Below are positions 10,260 through 19,523 of a stretch of 38,953 bases of DNA, piece after piece. The stretch lies in assembly GCA_019747155.1 (NCBI GenBank), contig JAIERD010000345.1:1-38953 (forward strand). Direction: 5' to 3'. Numbering within the stretch: the first letter of the stretch is position 1; every line of letters starts with the position of its first letter. Source of the DNA: Pseudomonadaceae bacterium. Lineage in GTDB: Bacteria; Pseudomonadota; Gammaproteobacteria; Pseudomonadales; Pseudomonadaceae. Both the position numbers and the translations under genes were made by a program. Under the pieces are notes generated by a model. The model saw nothing but the letters and a program-made list of their open reading frames with translations, was not told the origin of the DNA and searched no databases.

Positions 10260-11526
10260 TGAAACGGCCTAACAGCGGGGCGTTTTGCGCCGCAGGTTTG
10301 GCCAGCAGCAGTTGCGCGGTACCGATGCTGCGCTCAAGAAAACCACCCTCGCAGTAGCACAGGTAAAACTCCCAGAGGCGGAAGAAATAGGCGTCATAGC
10401 CGAGGCCTTCGAGGCGCTGTTTGGCGGCGCTAAAATTGTCGTGCCAGAGCCGCAAGGTGCGGGCGTAGTGCTGGCCGAAGTCTTCCATGTGCTGCAAGCT
10501 CAGGTCGGTTTCGCGGGTTACCACGTCGAGCATTTTGCTCACCGAGGGCAGGGCGCCGCCGGGGAAAATATAGCGCTGGATAAAGTCCACCGTGCGCCGT
10601 GCTTGCTCGTAGCGCTGGTCGCGAATGGTGATGGCTTGCAGCAACATCAGGCCATCCGGCTTGAGCAGCTGCGCGCAGCATTTGAAGTAGGTTGGTAAAA
10701 AGTTATGCCCCACCGCTTCGATCATCTCAATCGACACCAGTTTGTCGTACTGCCCGGTTAGGTCGCGGTAATCCATCAGCAGCACGCTGATGCGCTCTTG
10801 CAGGCCTTGAGCTTCGATGCGCTGCTGGGTGTAGGCGAACTGTTCTTTTGAAAGCGTGCAGGTGGTCACTCGACAGCCATAGTGGGTCGCGGCATACAGC
10901 GCCATGCTGCCCCAGCCACTGCCGATTTCCAGCAAGTGGTCGCCCGGCTTAAGGTCGAGCTTTTGGCAGATGCGTTCGAGTTTATTCAGCTGCGCCTGCT
11001 CAAGGCTGTCGGTAGGCTGCATAAACTGCGCGGCGGAATACATCATGGTCGGGTCAAGAAACTGCTCGAACAACTGATTGCCGAGGTCGTAATGGGCCTC
11101 GATATTCTTGCGCGAGCCTTGTCGGGTGTTGCGATTGAGCCAGTGCAAGGCGCTGATTAACGGCCGGCCCAGCTGCGCCAAGCCGCGCTCCATGGCGTCG
11201 AGCACGGCGATGTTGCTGACGAACAAACGCACCACGGCGGTCAGGTCCGGGCTGCTCCAATAACCGTGGATATACGCCTCGCCGGCGCCAATGGAACCGT
11301 TGCCCGCCACCAGCCCCCAGAATGCCGGGTTATGCAGGTTGATTTCGGCGTGCAGGGCGGCGCCCTCCTGGCCGAAGCTGAGGCGTTGCTCGCCGTCGTG
11401 AATTACCAGTAGGCCGTGGCGCAACTGCTGCAGTTGGCGCAATACCGCTCGCTTAAGCAAACTGGCAGCAATGCCGTTGGTGCTGCGCCATTGGCTTTTG
11501 GCACTGAGCAAATTAGTGCTTTTCAT
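10252..11526 (-). CDS. cyclopropane-fatty-acyl-phospholipid synthase family SAM-dependent methyltransferase
   Basis: EAHYDLGNQLFEQFLDPTMMYSAA, LEIGSGWGSMALYAA, YIFPGGALPS; start refined to MKSTNLLSAK. Confidence 0.93.
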   Translation of the reverse strand: MKSTNLLSAKSQWRSTNGIAASLLKRAVLRQLQQLRHGLLVIHDGEQRLSFGQEGAALHAEINLHNPAFWGLVAGNGSIGAGEAYIHGYWSSPDLTAVVRLFVSNIAVLDAMERGLAQLGRPLISALHWLNRNTRQGSRKNIEAHYDLGNQLFEQFLDPTMMYSAAQFMQPTDSLEQAQLNKLERICQKLDLKPGDHLLEIGSGWGSMALYAATHYGCRVTTCTLSKEQFAYTQQRIEAQGLQERISVLLMDYRDLTGQYDKLVSIEMIEAVGHNFLPTYFKCCAQLLKPDGLMLLQAITIRDQRYEQARRTVDFIQRYIFPGGALPSVSKMLDVVTRETDLSLQHMEDFGQHYARTLRLWHDNFSAAKQRLEGLGYDAYFFRLWEFYLCYCEGGFLERSIGTAQLLLAKPAAQNAPLLGRFNA

Positions 11527-12313
11527 CGGTTGCCTCCTCGGTAGTCGAACGGGCCACACTGAAACTGTCGACGGCGGCTTGATGGGTAAAAATCGGCACA
11601 CGCTTGAGCAGCAAACGCAGGGCTTGCCAGTAAATGGCCAAGACGGTTTTGCCGGTCATCCAGGGGAAACTCAGCAGGTGTCGGTGCAGGCTCTGGCGTC
11701 TGAGTGGCTGGCGTTGCAGGTTGAGGGTGGCGACAAACAGGCGTTGCTCGCCTTGCCAGTCGGCCATTTGAATATTCAGGCGCTCGCCGGGCTGACTAAA
11801 ACGCATGCGGTATTCCAACTCGCGCGGTAGAAACGGCGAAACGTGCAGCGCCTTGGCCACCGCCACGTGTTGGTCGCCATTGGCGCCGGCGGGCAGTACG
11901 TAGTGATAGCGCTCCCGCCACGGGGTATTGCTGACTTCGCAGAGAATCGCCGCCAGTTCGCCGCTTTGCCGGTAGCAGTAAAAAAAGCTCGCCGGATTAA
12001 ACGCCAAGCCCCAGCTGCGCGGTTGTGCCAACAGGTAAATGGCGCCGTCTGGGGTTTGCCCCAAGGCCTCGCCAACGCGCTGGCGCACGGCGTCGATCAG
12101 GCGGACTCCCGCGCGGGTAAATTGCGGCAAAAAATCCGTTTCACGAAAGCCAAAGGGTGCCCAGCGGCTGCGTCCGGCCAGTGGCGACAAGGCCAATACG
12201 GCGTCTTGCTCGCTCAGGTCGAGCAGCAGCAAACCGATCCGGTAGCGAAAACTGTGGGCCTTGGGCGCTAAGCGCTGGTGTGCCACCCAGCCGCTGTACA
12301 GGGCGCTGTTCAT
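11513..12313 (-). CDS. DUF1365 domain-containing protein
   Basis: SALYSGWVAHQRLAPKAHSFRYRIGLLLLDL... NPASFFYCY motif typical of DUF1365. Confidence 0.92.
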   Translation of the reverse strand: MNSALYSGWVAHQRLAPKAHSFRYRIGLLLLDLSEQDAVLALSPLAGRSRWAPFGFRETDFLPQFTRAGVRLIDAVRQRVGEALGQTPDGAIYLLAQPRSWGLAFNPASFFYCYRQSGELAAILCEVSNTPWRERYHYVLPAGANGDQHVAVAKALHVSPFLPRELEYRMRFSQPGERLNIQMADWQGEQRLFVATLNLQRQPLRRQSLHRHLLSFPWMTGKTVLAIYWQALRLLLKRVPIFTHQAAVDSFSVARSTTEEATDEKH

Positions 12314-13572
12314 GCTGTGGCTGACTCAAGATGGGCGCCGAACGCCGCCGCCACGCGCAGGCCACTGACCACCCCATCTTCATGAAAACCATTGGCCCAG
12401 TAAGCACCACAAAAGTAGCTGTGATTGGCGCCGTGCAGTTCTTCCCAGCGCGCCTGCGCGGCCACTCCGGCCAGGCTGTATTGCGGATGGGCGTAGGTAT
12501 AGCGGGCGAGAATTTTGTCCGGGTCGATGGCCGCAGTTTGGTTGAGGCTGACGCAAAAGGTGCTGGCGCTGTCGATGCCCTGGAGGATGTTCATGTTGTA
12601 GGTCAGCGCCGCTGGTTGGCTTGCCGCACCGCCGAGCCGGTAGTTCCAGCTAGCCCAGGCCAGGCGGCGCTTGGGCAGCAAACGGGTGTCGGTGTGCAGC
12701 ACCACCTCGTTGTCGGCGTAGGGCAGATCGCCGAGGATTTGCTTCTCGCTAGCGGTCGGGGCAGCGAGCATTTGCAGGGCTTGATCGCTGTGACAGGCAA
12801 ACACCACTTTGTCGAAGCGTTCGCTGCCCTCGTTGCTGTGCAGGGTCACGCCTTCGGCATCGCGTTCGACCCGCAGCACTTGGCAGTTGAGCCGAATGCG
12901 GCTGGCGAACGAGGCGCTCAGTGGTGCTACATAACTGCTGGAGCCGCCCTGGATAACCTGCCATTGCGGGCGATCGGTGATCGACAACAAACCGTGATTT
13001 TTGCAGAAGCGTAAAAAGAACTGCAGCGGAAAATGCAGCATCTCGGCCCGCGACATCGACCAGATCGCCGCGCCCATCGGCACTATGTACTGCTCGATAA
13101 ACCGCTGGCCGTAGCCGCGTTCCACTAGGTACGCGCCGAGGCTTAAATCGGCCGCAATATTGTGCTGGTCGAGGTCGTCGAGGGTCTCGCGGTTGAAGCG
13201 CAAAATATCGCGCAACATGCCCCAAAACGTCGGTGACAACAGGTTGCGCCGCTGGGCAAACAAGCTGTTGAGGGTGTTGCCGTTGTACTCCACTCCACTG
13301 ACCGGATCGCACACGGAAAAACTCATTTCGGTGGGCTGATAGGCGACGCCGAGTTGCTTGAGTAGCTGGATAAAGTTCGGGTAGGTCCAATCGTTGAACA
13401 CGATAAAACCGGTGTCGATGGCGTAGTCGCGGCCCGCCAGCTGCACGTCCACGGTGTGGGTGTGGCCGCCGACCCAGGCACTGGCTTCGAACAGGCTGAT
13501 CTCATGCTCGCGGTTCAGTAAGTAAGCGGCGGTGAGACCGCTGATACCGCTGCCGATGATGGCGATTTTCAT
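12310..13572 (-). CDS. FAD-dependent oxidoreductase / amine oxidase-like protein
   Basis: MKIAIIGSGISGLTAAYLLNREHEISLFEA Rossmann FAD site, VGGHTHTVDV; start refined to 13572. Confidence 0.92.
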   Translation of the reverse strand: MKIAIIGSGISGLTAAYLLNREHEISLFEASAWVGGHTHTVDVQLAGRDYAIDTGFIVFNDWTYPNFIQLLKQLGVAYQPTEMSFSVCDPVSGVEYNGNTLNSLFAQRRNLLSPTFWGMLRDILRFNRETLDDLDQHNIAADLSLGAYLVERGYGQRFIEQYIVPMGAAIWSMSRAEMLHFPLQFFLRFCKNHGLLSITDRPQWQVIQGGSSSYVAPLSASFASRIRLNCQVLRVERDAEGVTLHSNEGSERFDKVVFACHSDQALQMLAAPTASEKQILGDLPYADNEVVLHTDTRLLPKRRLAWASWNYRLGGAASQPAALTYNMNILQGIDSASTFCVSLNQTAAIDPDKILARYTYAHPQYSLAGVAAQARWEELHGANHSYFCGAYWANGFHEDGVVSGLRVAAAFGAHLESATA

Positions 13573-14333
13573 AGCGGCTCCTTGGCACTGCTGCGCGCCA
13601 TGCGCTTGCCGATGCTCAGTTGCAGGCGTTTGGGCAGGTGGGCGAGTAGCCATAAGATGGCAATAAAGACGCCGGGAAAGGCGATCTCCAGCGGCCGTTG
13701 TTCCAAGCGTTTGGCGATATGGGCGGCGGCTTTGGCGGCCGACCAGCGCAGTGGCATGGGGAAGTCGTTTTTTTGCGTCAGCGGTGTGTCAACAAAGCCT
13801 GGGCTGATCACCGTAACGTCGATGCCTTCGGCGGCCAGGTCGATGCGCAGCGCTTCGAGCAAGTAACGCAGGGCCGCTTTCGATGCGCCATAGGCTTGCG
13901 CGCGCGGCAGCGGCAAATAGGTGACTGAGCTGCTCACGCCAGCCAGATGAGGTTTTATTCCGGCGCGCAGCAGCGGCAAGGCGGCTTCGATGCAGTAGCT
14001 GGCCGAGAATAGATTGGCGCGCATCACCCGCTCGATCATGGCCGCCTGAAAATCGCGCACTTCCAGGTACTCACAGGTGCCGGCGTTGACGATCAGGGTG
14101 TCCAGCGCGCCCCACTGCGCGTGGATGGCTGCGCCAATGGCGCGTACTTGGGCGGCATCACTCAGGTCGCCGGCTAACACCAGAACTTGCCCTGGATAGC
14201 GCGCCGCCAATACCTGCAATGGCGCCTCGCTGCGAGCGCTAACGGCCAAGCGATGGCCGGCTTGCAGCAGTTGCTCGGCCAGTGCGGCACCGATACCGCT
14301 GCTGGCGCCGGTCAGCCAAATACGCCGGCTCAT
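13569..14333 (-). CDS. short-chain dehydrogenase/reductase
   Basis: TGASSGIG, NAGT, YGASK motifs. Confidence 0.92.
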   Translation of the reverse strand: MSRRIWLTGASSGIGAALAEQLLQAGHRLAVSARSEAPLQVLAARYPGQVLVLAGDLSDAAQVRAIGAAIHAQWGALDTLIVNAGTCEYLEVRDFQAAMIERVMRANLFSASYCIEAALPLLRAGIKPHLAGVSSSVTYLPLPRAQAYGASKAALRYLLEALRIDLAAEGIDVTVISPGFVDTPLTQKNDFPMPLRWSAAKAAAHIAKRLEQRPLEIAFPGVFIAILWLLAHLPKRLQLSIGKRMARSSAKEPL

Positions 14334-14755
14334 GACAGCCGCCGTTTCAGCCAGCGAATCGCCGTGCCGAGTAACGGCAGCTGCTCATACAGCAGGGCGC
14401 CGGCGTCGAAGTAATCGCGATGGCGATACACCTTGGCGTCGCTCCACAATAGGTACGAGCAACCTTCAACACGGATCAACTGACCGCCAGCCAGACGTGG
14501 ATGACGATAGCTCATGGTCCAGCGCAGGTAGCCTTGGCCTTCGCTGACTTGATCGAAACCATAAAAGTCGAAAGCTAACTCGCTGACGTTGCTATACAGC
14601 TGGGCAAAGTACGCCTGCAGATTGTTCAGCCCACGCACCTCATGCAGCGGGTCGCAAAACACCGCGTCAATGCTGTACAGCTCACCGAGGGTGGCTAGGT
14701 TGTGTTTATTTAACCGAGCAAAGGCGTGGGCAAAGCCGTGTAGAAAGTCGCTCAT
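14330..14755 (-). CDS. nuclear transport factor 2 (SnoaL-like) family protein
   Basis: 141 aa, LGELYSIDAVFCDPLHEVRGLNNLQAYFAQLYSNV, typical NTF2-like fold sequence. Confidence 0.85.
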   Translation of the reverse strand: MSDFLHGFAHAFARLNKHNLATLGELYSIDAVFCDPLHEVRGLNNLQAYFAQLYSNVSELAFDFYGFDQVSEGQGYLRWTMSYRHPRLAGGQLIRVEGCSYLLWSDAKVYRHRDYFDAGALLYEQLPLLGTAIRWLKRRLS

Positions 14756-16203
14756 AGCTCCTCCTCTAGGGCAAATTGCGGCAACTGCTTAAAGGCCGCC
14801 AAGGCTCGTGCCCGGCTCTTGCTCAGGTCGACTATCGGTAGCGGATAGTCGAGCCGGCCGAATAGCCCGCCGTGTTGGCTCACTGCGCTGGGGTTATGAA
14901 TGTCTTTCTTGCCGACTTCGGCAAGCTGGGGCAACCAATGGCGAATAAAACGCCCCTCGGCATCGAAACGCTCTGATTGGCGCTGCGGATTGAAAATTCG
15001 AAAGTACGGTGCCGAATCGGTGCCGGTGGATGAACTCCACTGCCAACCGCCGTTGTTGGCGGCCAGGTCGCCGTCGATCAGGTGGCGCATAAAAAACCGC
15101 TCACCCTCGCGCCAGTCGATCAGCAGATTCTTGGTCAAGAACATCGCCACAATCATCCGCAAACGGTTGTGCATCCAGCCGGTGGTCAGCAATTGCTGCA
15201 TGGCCGCATCAACTATCGGGATGCCGGTACGGCCTTCTTGCCACGCGGCCAATTCATCCGGTGCATGGCGCCAAGCCACGGCTTCGGTGTTGGGGCGAAA
15301 GGCCCGGTGCATTGAGACGCGCGGATAACCGACCAAAATATGCTTATAAAACTCACGCCACAGCAGCTCGTTAATCCAGCACACCGCGCCCGGATTGCCA
15401 GTGTCGAACTCGCCACGGTTATTGCTCAGCGCTGCATGCAGGCACTGGCGCGGCGAGATCACGCCGGCGGCCAAATAGGCCGAGAGCTGGCTGGTGCCGG
15501 GCCGGGCGGGCAGGTCGCGTTGTTGGTCGTAGTATTCGAGCTGCTCGTCGCTAAACGCCGACAAGCGCCGGCGGGCCTCGGCTTCACCGGCCGGCCAGAG
15601 TTGTTGCAGGCTGGTTGGGGTGGCGGCAAAACCGGCCACGCCGCTCGGCAGTAGATCGTGCGCAATGGCCAGCGGCGCTTGTGGCGCCGGCACGGGCAAG
15701 CAGGCGGGCAGGGCGATTTGTAAACGCCGATAGCAGGCCTTGCGGAACTGGCTGAACACTTGGAAATATTTGCCGGTTTGGGTCAGTAAGCTGCCCGGCT
15801 GAAACAATAACTGGTCCAGATGCCGGCGAAAAGCGATGCCGTGTTGCGCCAGCAGGTTGGCGCAGGCAGAGTCGCGGCGGCTCTCATGCACACCGTATTC
15901 GTCGTTGATTTGCACTGTGTCGATTGCCAGTTCTTGGCACAGGCTCAGCAAGGCAGCCGGTACTTGACTCCAGTCCGGCGCGTGGCGAATCAACAGCGGC
16001 ACATTCAATGCGCCCAACTCGCGCTGCAGTTCAATCAAGTTACGCAGCCAAAAGTCGACCTTGCACGGCGCGTCGTCATGGGCCAGCCATTGCGCGGGGG
16101 TGATGAAATACACCGCCACGGTCGAGCCGTTGCTCATGGCCGCGCTCAGGGCGCTGTTGTCGCTTACGCGCAGATCGCTGCGCAGCCAGAGAAGTTGGTT
16201 CAT
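14752..16203 (-). CDS. phrB: deoxyribodipyrimidine photolyase
   Basis: LLWLRSDLRVSDNSAL, CWINELLWREFYKHIL, GWMHNRLRMIVAMFLTKNLLIDWREGERFFMRHLIDGDLAANNGGWQWSSSTGTD. Confidence 0.97.
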   Translation of the reverse strand: MNQLLWLRSDLRVSDNSALSAAMSNGSTVAVYFITPAQWLAHDDAPCKVDFWLRNLIELQRELGALNVPLLIRHAPDWSQVPAALLSLCQELAIDTVQINDEYGVHESRRDSACANLLAQHGIAFRRHLDQLLFQPGSLLTQTGKYFQVFSQFRKACYRRLQIALPACLPVPAPQAPLAIAHDLLPSGVAGFAATPTSLQQLWPAGEAEARRRLSAFSDEQLEYYDQQRDLPARPGTSQLSAYLAAGVISPRQCLHAALSNNRGEFDTGNPGAVCWINELLWREFYKHILVGYPRVSMHRAFRPNTEAVAWRHAPDELAAWQEGRTGIPIVDAAMQQLLTTGWMHNRLRMIVAMFLTKNLLIDWREGERFFMRHLIDGDLAANNGGWQWSSSTGTDSAPYFRIFNPQRQSERFDAEGRFIRHWLPQLAEVGKKDIHNPSAVSQHGGLFGRLDYPLPIVDLSKSRARALAAFKQLPQFALEEEL

Positions 16204-17147
16204 TGCAGGCTATCTCCCAGCAGGTGCAAAAACTGTAGCTGCTGTAGGGCATTAATCGGTGTGGTGGCCAGGCTGAGGCCAGGTATGTCGCTGAGTTCAG
16301 CGTCGTGAATACTGGCCGCCGCACCCGCCAGCAGCAGCGGTATCTGGCAGGTGCTGGCCAGCTGAGGCAGGTGCTTGCGCAGCACCGTGCTGTCCAGGCT
16401 CTGGCTGGAGAAAAACAACAGCGCCCGTGGGCTCAGTCGCTCCAGCGCCAGGCTCAGTTGATTGAGTGGTACCGGCCAATCGAACACTTCCACCGGACAG
16501 TTGGCACTGCTTGCCAGCCAGGCGCTGAGCCACATCTGCGGCTCCAGTGGCAGGCTGGACAGGTTGATCAGCAACAAGGGGGCGCCACTTTGCTGGCGGT
16601 TGTTGTGGTAAATCCGCGCACCCAGTTTGCTGCGCAGCCAGCTGTGGAAAAACACCCGTTCCAACTCGCTGCCAAATTGCCCCTGCCAACGCAGCGCCAG
16701 CTCCGCCAGTAACGGTAGGAGTAACTGCTCACAGAGAGTGCGCGGCGGATACAGGGCCAGGTTGGCGTTGAAAGCTTCATCCAACTGGCGCTCGTTGAGC
16801 AGGCTGATAGCCTGGGCTAACCGTTGGCGCTCGATCAGCCACTGATTGCCTGGCTTGGCGGCTGGTGGCTCGCAGGCCTTGAGCAGGTCGCCGACCTGAC
16901 TGACCGCTACACCGCGATCGAGCCAGGCCAGAATCGCCTGAATCTTCAGCACCTGTTCGTCGCTGTACAGCCGGTGGCCCTTGGGCGTGCGCTGCGGCAC
17001 GATCAAGCCATAGCGGCGCTCCCAGGCCCGCAAGGTGACTGGGTTGACGCCGGTTTGCCGCGCCACTTCACGAATCGGCAGCCAACCTTCGGGCACCTCC
17101 TGAGGGCTGTTTTGCTCTGCGGCCAGATCCAGTTCTTGCTCGGCCAT
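16200..17147 (-). CDS. MerR-family regulator with C-terminal degenerate cobalamin-binding-like domain (LitR/MlrA-like)
   Basis: WLPIREVARQTGVNPVTLRAWERRYGLIVPQRTPKGHRLYSDEQV MerR HTH; roughly 200 aa C-terminal region laid out like the LitR/CarH B12 domain but with no recognisable DxHxxG-type His motif. Confidence 0.87.
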   Translation of the reverse strand: MAEQELDLAAEQNSPQEVPEGWLPIREVARQTGVNPVTLRAWERRYGLIVPQRTPKGHRLYSDEQVLKIQAILAWLDRGVAVSQVGDLLKACEPPAAKPGNQWLIERQRLAQAISLLNERQLDEAFNANLALYPPRTLCEQLLLPLLAELALRWQGQFGSELERVFFHSWLRSKLGARIYHNNRQQSGAPLLLINLSSLPLEPQMWLSAWLASSANCPVEVFDWPVPLNQLSLALERLSPRALLFFSSQSLDSTVLRKHLPQLASTCQIPLLLAGAAASIHDAELSDIPGLSLATTPINALQQLQFLHLLGDSLQ

Positions 17148-17149
17148 GG

Positions 17150-18118
17150 TCAGAGCGCATTACGTAGGCTGAGGTTTTCCGGGTGCGGCTGCATATATAC
17201 CTGGCGGGCAATGTAAGCATCTGGGTGATGACGGAAGTGATGCTTGAGCAAGGTCAGCGGCACCACCAGCGGCACGATGCCGTTGCGGTATTGGTGAATC
17301 AGCTGACTGACTTCCTGCTTGTCTTCACCGCTGAGGGTTTTTTTCAGGTAACCACATAGGTGCTGCAGCACATTGCTGTGGGTGCGGCGGGTGGCGCACT
17401 TTTTCAGCGCTTGCATCAACTGGCTGAAATAACGCGGCGCCAACTCGGCTAAGTCGTATTGATGCAAATTGCCCAGCAGTTGCCCCAGTGCCTTGTACTG
17501 CACCGGATCGGTAGCCATCAGTTGGTATTTGTAGCGCGAGTGAAAATCCAGAATGCTCTGCCGGGTCAGGCCGCTGAGCAGCAATTGCTGCCAGCGCGCA
17601 TAGGCATACACGCGGGTGAGAAAATTCTCGCGCAGCACTGCATCGTTGAGGCGACCGTCTTCCTCAACCGGTAAATCCGGATGGCGCGCGCAAAAGGCCT
17701 GGGCATAAATGCCGCGCCCGCCGCCAGTGACCGGCATGCCGTTGTCTTGATACACCTTGACCCGCTCAAGCCCGCAGGACGGTGACTGCTGCATAAAGAT
17801 ATAGCCGCAGATGCCCTGCAGTTCACTGGCCATGCGCTCGCCATAAGCTGCCAGGGCTTCGGTGACGTCCATTTCGCGCTTGACCGTACCGATCGCCCGC
17901 GGGGCTTGCGGCTCGCCAACCAAGCGGATCGGCTCGCGAGGCGTACTCATGCCAATCCCGACTTCCGGGCATACCGGCACAAACTGAAAATGCTCACTCA
18001 GCACCCGACTGCACAGGTGCGACTGCTTGTGTCCGCCGTTAAAACGCACCTCCGCGCCCAACAGGCAGGCACTGATGCCGAGCTTGAGTGGTTCGGTTGC
18101 TGAGCTGGATACAGTCAT
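17150..18118 (-). CDS. DUF523 + DUF1722 (YbgA-like) protein
   Basis: LGISACLLGAEVRFNGGHKQSH (DUF523) then YbgA-like C-terminal half (YARWQQLL..FHSRYKYQLMA); start refined to ATG 18118. Confidence 0.9.
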   Translation of the reverse strand: MTVSSSATEPLKLGISACLLGAEVRFNGGHKQSHLCSRVLSEHFQFVPVCPEVGIGMSTPREPIRLVGEPQAPRAIGTVKREMDVTEALAAYGERMASELQGICGYIFMQQSPSCGLERVKVYQDNGMPVTGGGRGIYAQAFCARHPDLPVEEDGRLNDAVLRENFLTRVYAYARWQQLLLSGLTRQSILDFHSRYKYQLMATDPVQYKALGQLLGNLHQYDLAELAPRYFSQLMQALKKCATRRTHSNVLQHLCGYLKKTLSGEDKQEVSQLIHQYRNGIVPLVVPLTLLKHHFRHHPDAYIARQVYMQPHPENLSLRNAL

Positions 18119-18188
18119 GGCACACCTCTGGTCAGGATGACGAGCGAAGGGATATTCGCTGCGACCTTGAACAGATAATAGGCATATA

Positions 18189-18226
18189 GCTGTACAGCCG
18201 CAAGTGCTCTGTATAGGTATTGTATG
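18189..18226. promoter_or_regulatory. putative operator upstream of the phrB operon: GCTGTACAGC palindrome plus TGTATA and TGTATG half-site-like repeats
   Basis: GCTGTACAGC at 18189-18198, TGTATA at 18210-18215, TGTATG at 18221-18226; MlrA-type MerR regulators recognise TGTACA half-sites. Confidence 0.4.
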
Positions 18227-18305
18227 ATTAAACTTGCGATGACTCGTCACGCGATGTGCGGCTGTGACGCCGCTTCGACCGGTGTGCGACAGCCGGCGCA
18301 GGTAT

Positions 18306-19523
18306 TTATGCAGCTTCCGCAGCTTCTCTAGGTAGCTTGATGGTCAGCGCAATCAGAACCACCGCTACCATGCCAATGGCGGCATAAATCCCGGAGAAGC
18401 TTGCGCTCTGGCTGGCTAAGAGTCCTGCGCCGTAGTTGCCGAGCATCCCGCCGGTGCCTTGCATCACGTTGGCAATGGCAAAGATGGCCACGGCCGTGGC
18501 GGTTGAGGATGCCAGCTTGGAAACGTAGGCAGGAATCAGTCCGAAGATGGGATAAAAAGCAGTAGAGAACAGCACGGCGGCTATCACCGGCCAATATCCC
18601 GATGGCTGCACCACGAGGATCAGGGCGGCTAGCGCCACACAGGCATACACCAGCAGCATCGCGGGGCGCAGTCCGATCCGGTCCGACAGCCAGCCGACAG
18701 CCAGCCCGGCGAACATGCCCACGAAGCCGATGGTCGCCCAGATTTGCGCGGTGTAAGCCACCCCAAAACCGAGCTCGATACGCAGGTAGGATGAGAGGTA
18801 GTTTTGAAACGGGAAGGTTGCGAAACCGATCAAGAAGTTCATGGACCAGACCATGAGCACCCAGGGTTTCATCAGCTCAGCCTTCAGGTCTGTTTGGCGT
18901 AACTGAGGCGTGGATTCCTCGACTGTTGCGGGCTCAGCGGCTGCAGCCGGCGCCTTGCTGAGCAAACCGCCACGCTTGAATACCCAGAGGACTACGGCGG
19001 CTAAAACTAGCGCGATAATTCCCACCAGCCACCATACGGTCCGCCACTCCCCCTGAGGTGCGTAGATGGGAACCAGCAGGCTGTTAATGAACACCCCGTA
19101 GCTTGTCCCGCTCGATACCAGTCCCATCGCCATTCCACGGTAGCGGTACGCGACCACCCTCGATATGACGTCGACCATAGGCACAAAGACAGTCGCGGCA
19201 GTGCCTGCCAGCACGGTCAATAACGCTCCTATCACGAGGATATTGTTCGACAGTGGCATGAGCAGCAGCGCTATTGCGCAGACAATTCCCGAAGCCAATA
19301 TCACCCAGCCGCCGCCCACCTTCGGGGTCAGCCAGGCCGCCAGGAGCGCGCATAGCAGAAAGCCCAATTGCCCCGCAGCGGTGATGGCGCCGACATAGGT
19401 AAAGCTGAAGCCAAGGGCGGCCTGCATATCGGGTACGAGCTGAGCGAAGAGGTAAATCCCGAAGCCGTAAGTCGCCCCGACAAGACTGGTTAACAACACT
19501 ACAACCACAGCGTTCAAGCGCAT
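18306..19523 (-). CDS. MFS transporter
   Basis: 12-TM MFS sequence, MRLNAVVVVLLTSLVGATYGFGIYLFAQLVPDMQAALGFSFTYVGAI...; start refined to ATG 19523. Confidence 0.9.
   Translation of the reverse strand: MRLNAVVVVLLTSLVGATYGFGIYLFAQLVPDMQAALGFSFTYVGAITAAGQLGFLLCALLAAWLTPKVGGGWVILASGIVCAIALLLMPLSNNILVIGALLTVLAGTAATVFVPMVDVISRVVAYRYRGMAMGLVSSGTSYGVFINSLLVPIYAPQGEWRTVWWLVGIIALVLAAVVLWVFKRGGLLSKAPAAAAEPATVEESTPQLRQTDLKAELMKPWVLMVWSMNFLIGFATFPFQNYLSSYLRIELGFGVAYTAQIWATIGFVGMFAGLAVGWLSDRIGLRPAMLLVYACVALAALILVVQPSGYWPVIAAVLFSTAFYPIFGLIPAYVSKLASSTATAVAIFAIANVMQGTGGMLGNYGAGLLASQSASFSGIYAAIGMVAVVLIALTIKLPREAAEAA

Noticed and set aside
18306-19523. Calling the MFS transporter a specific oxalate/formate antiporter
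   Set aside because: Sequence supports MFS only; substrate cannot be assigned by eye.
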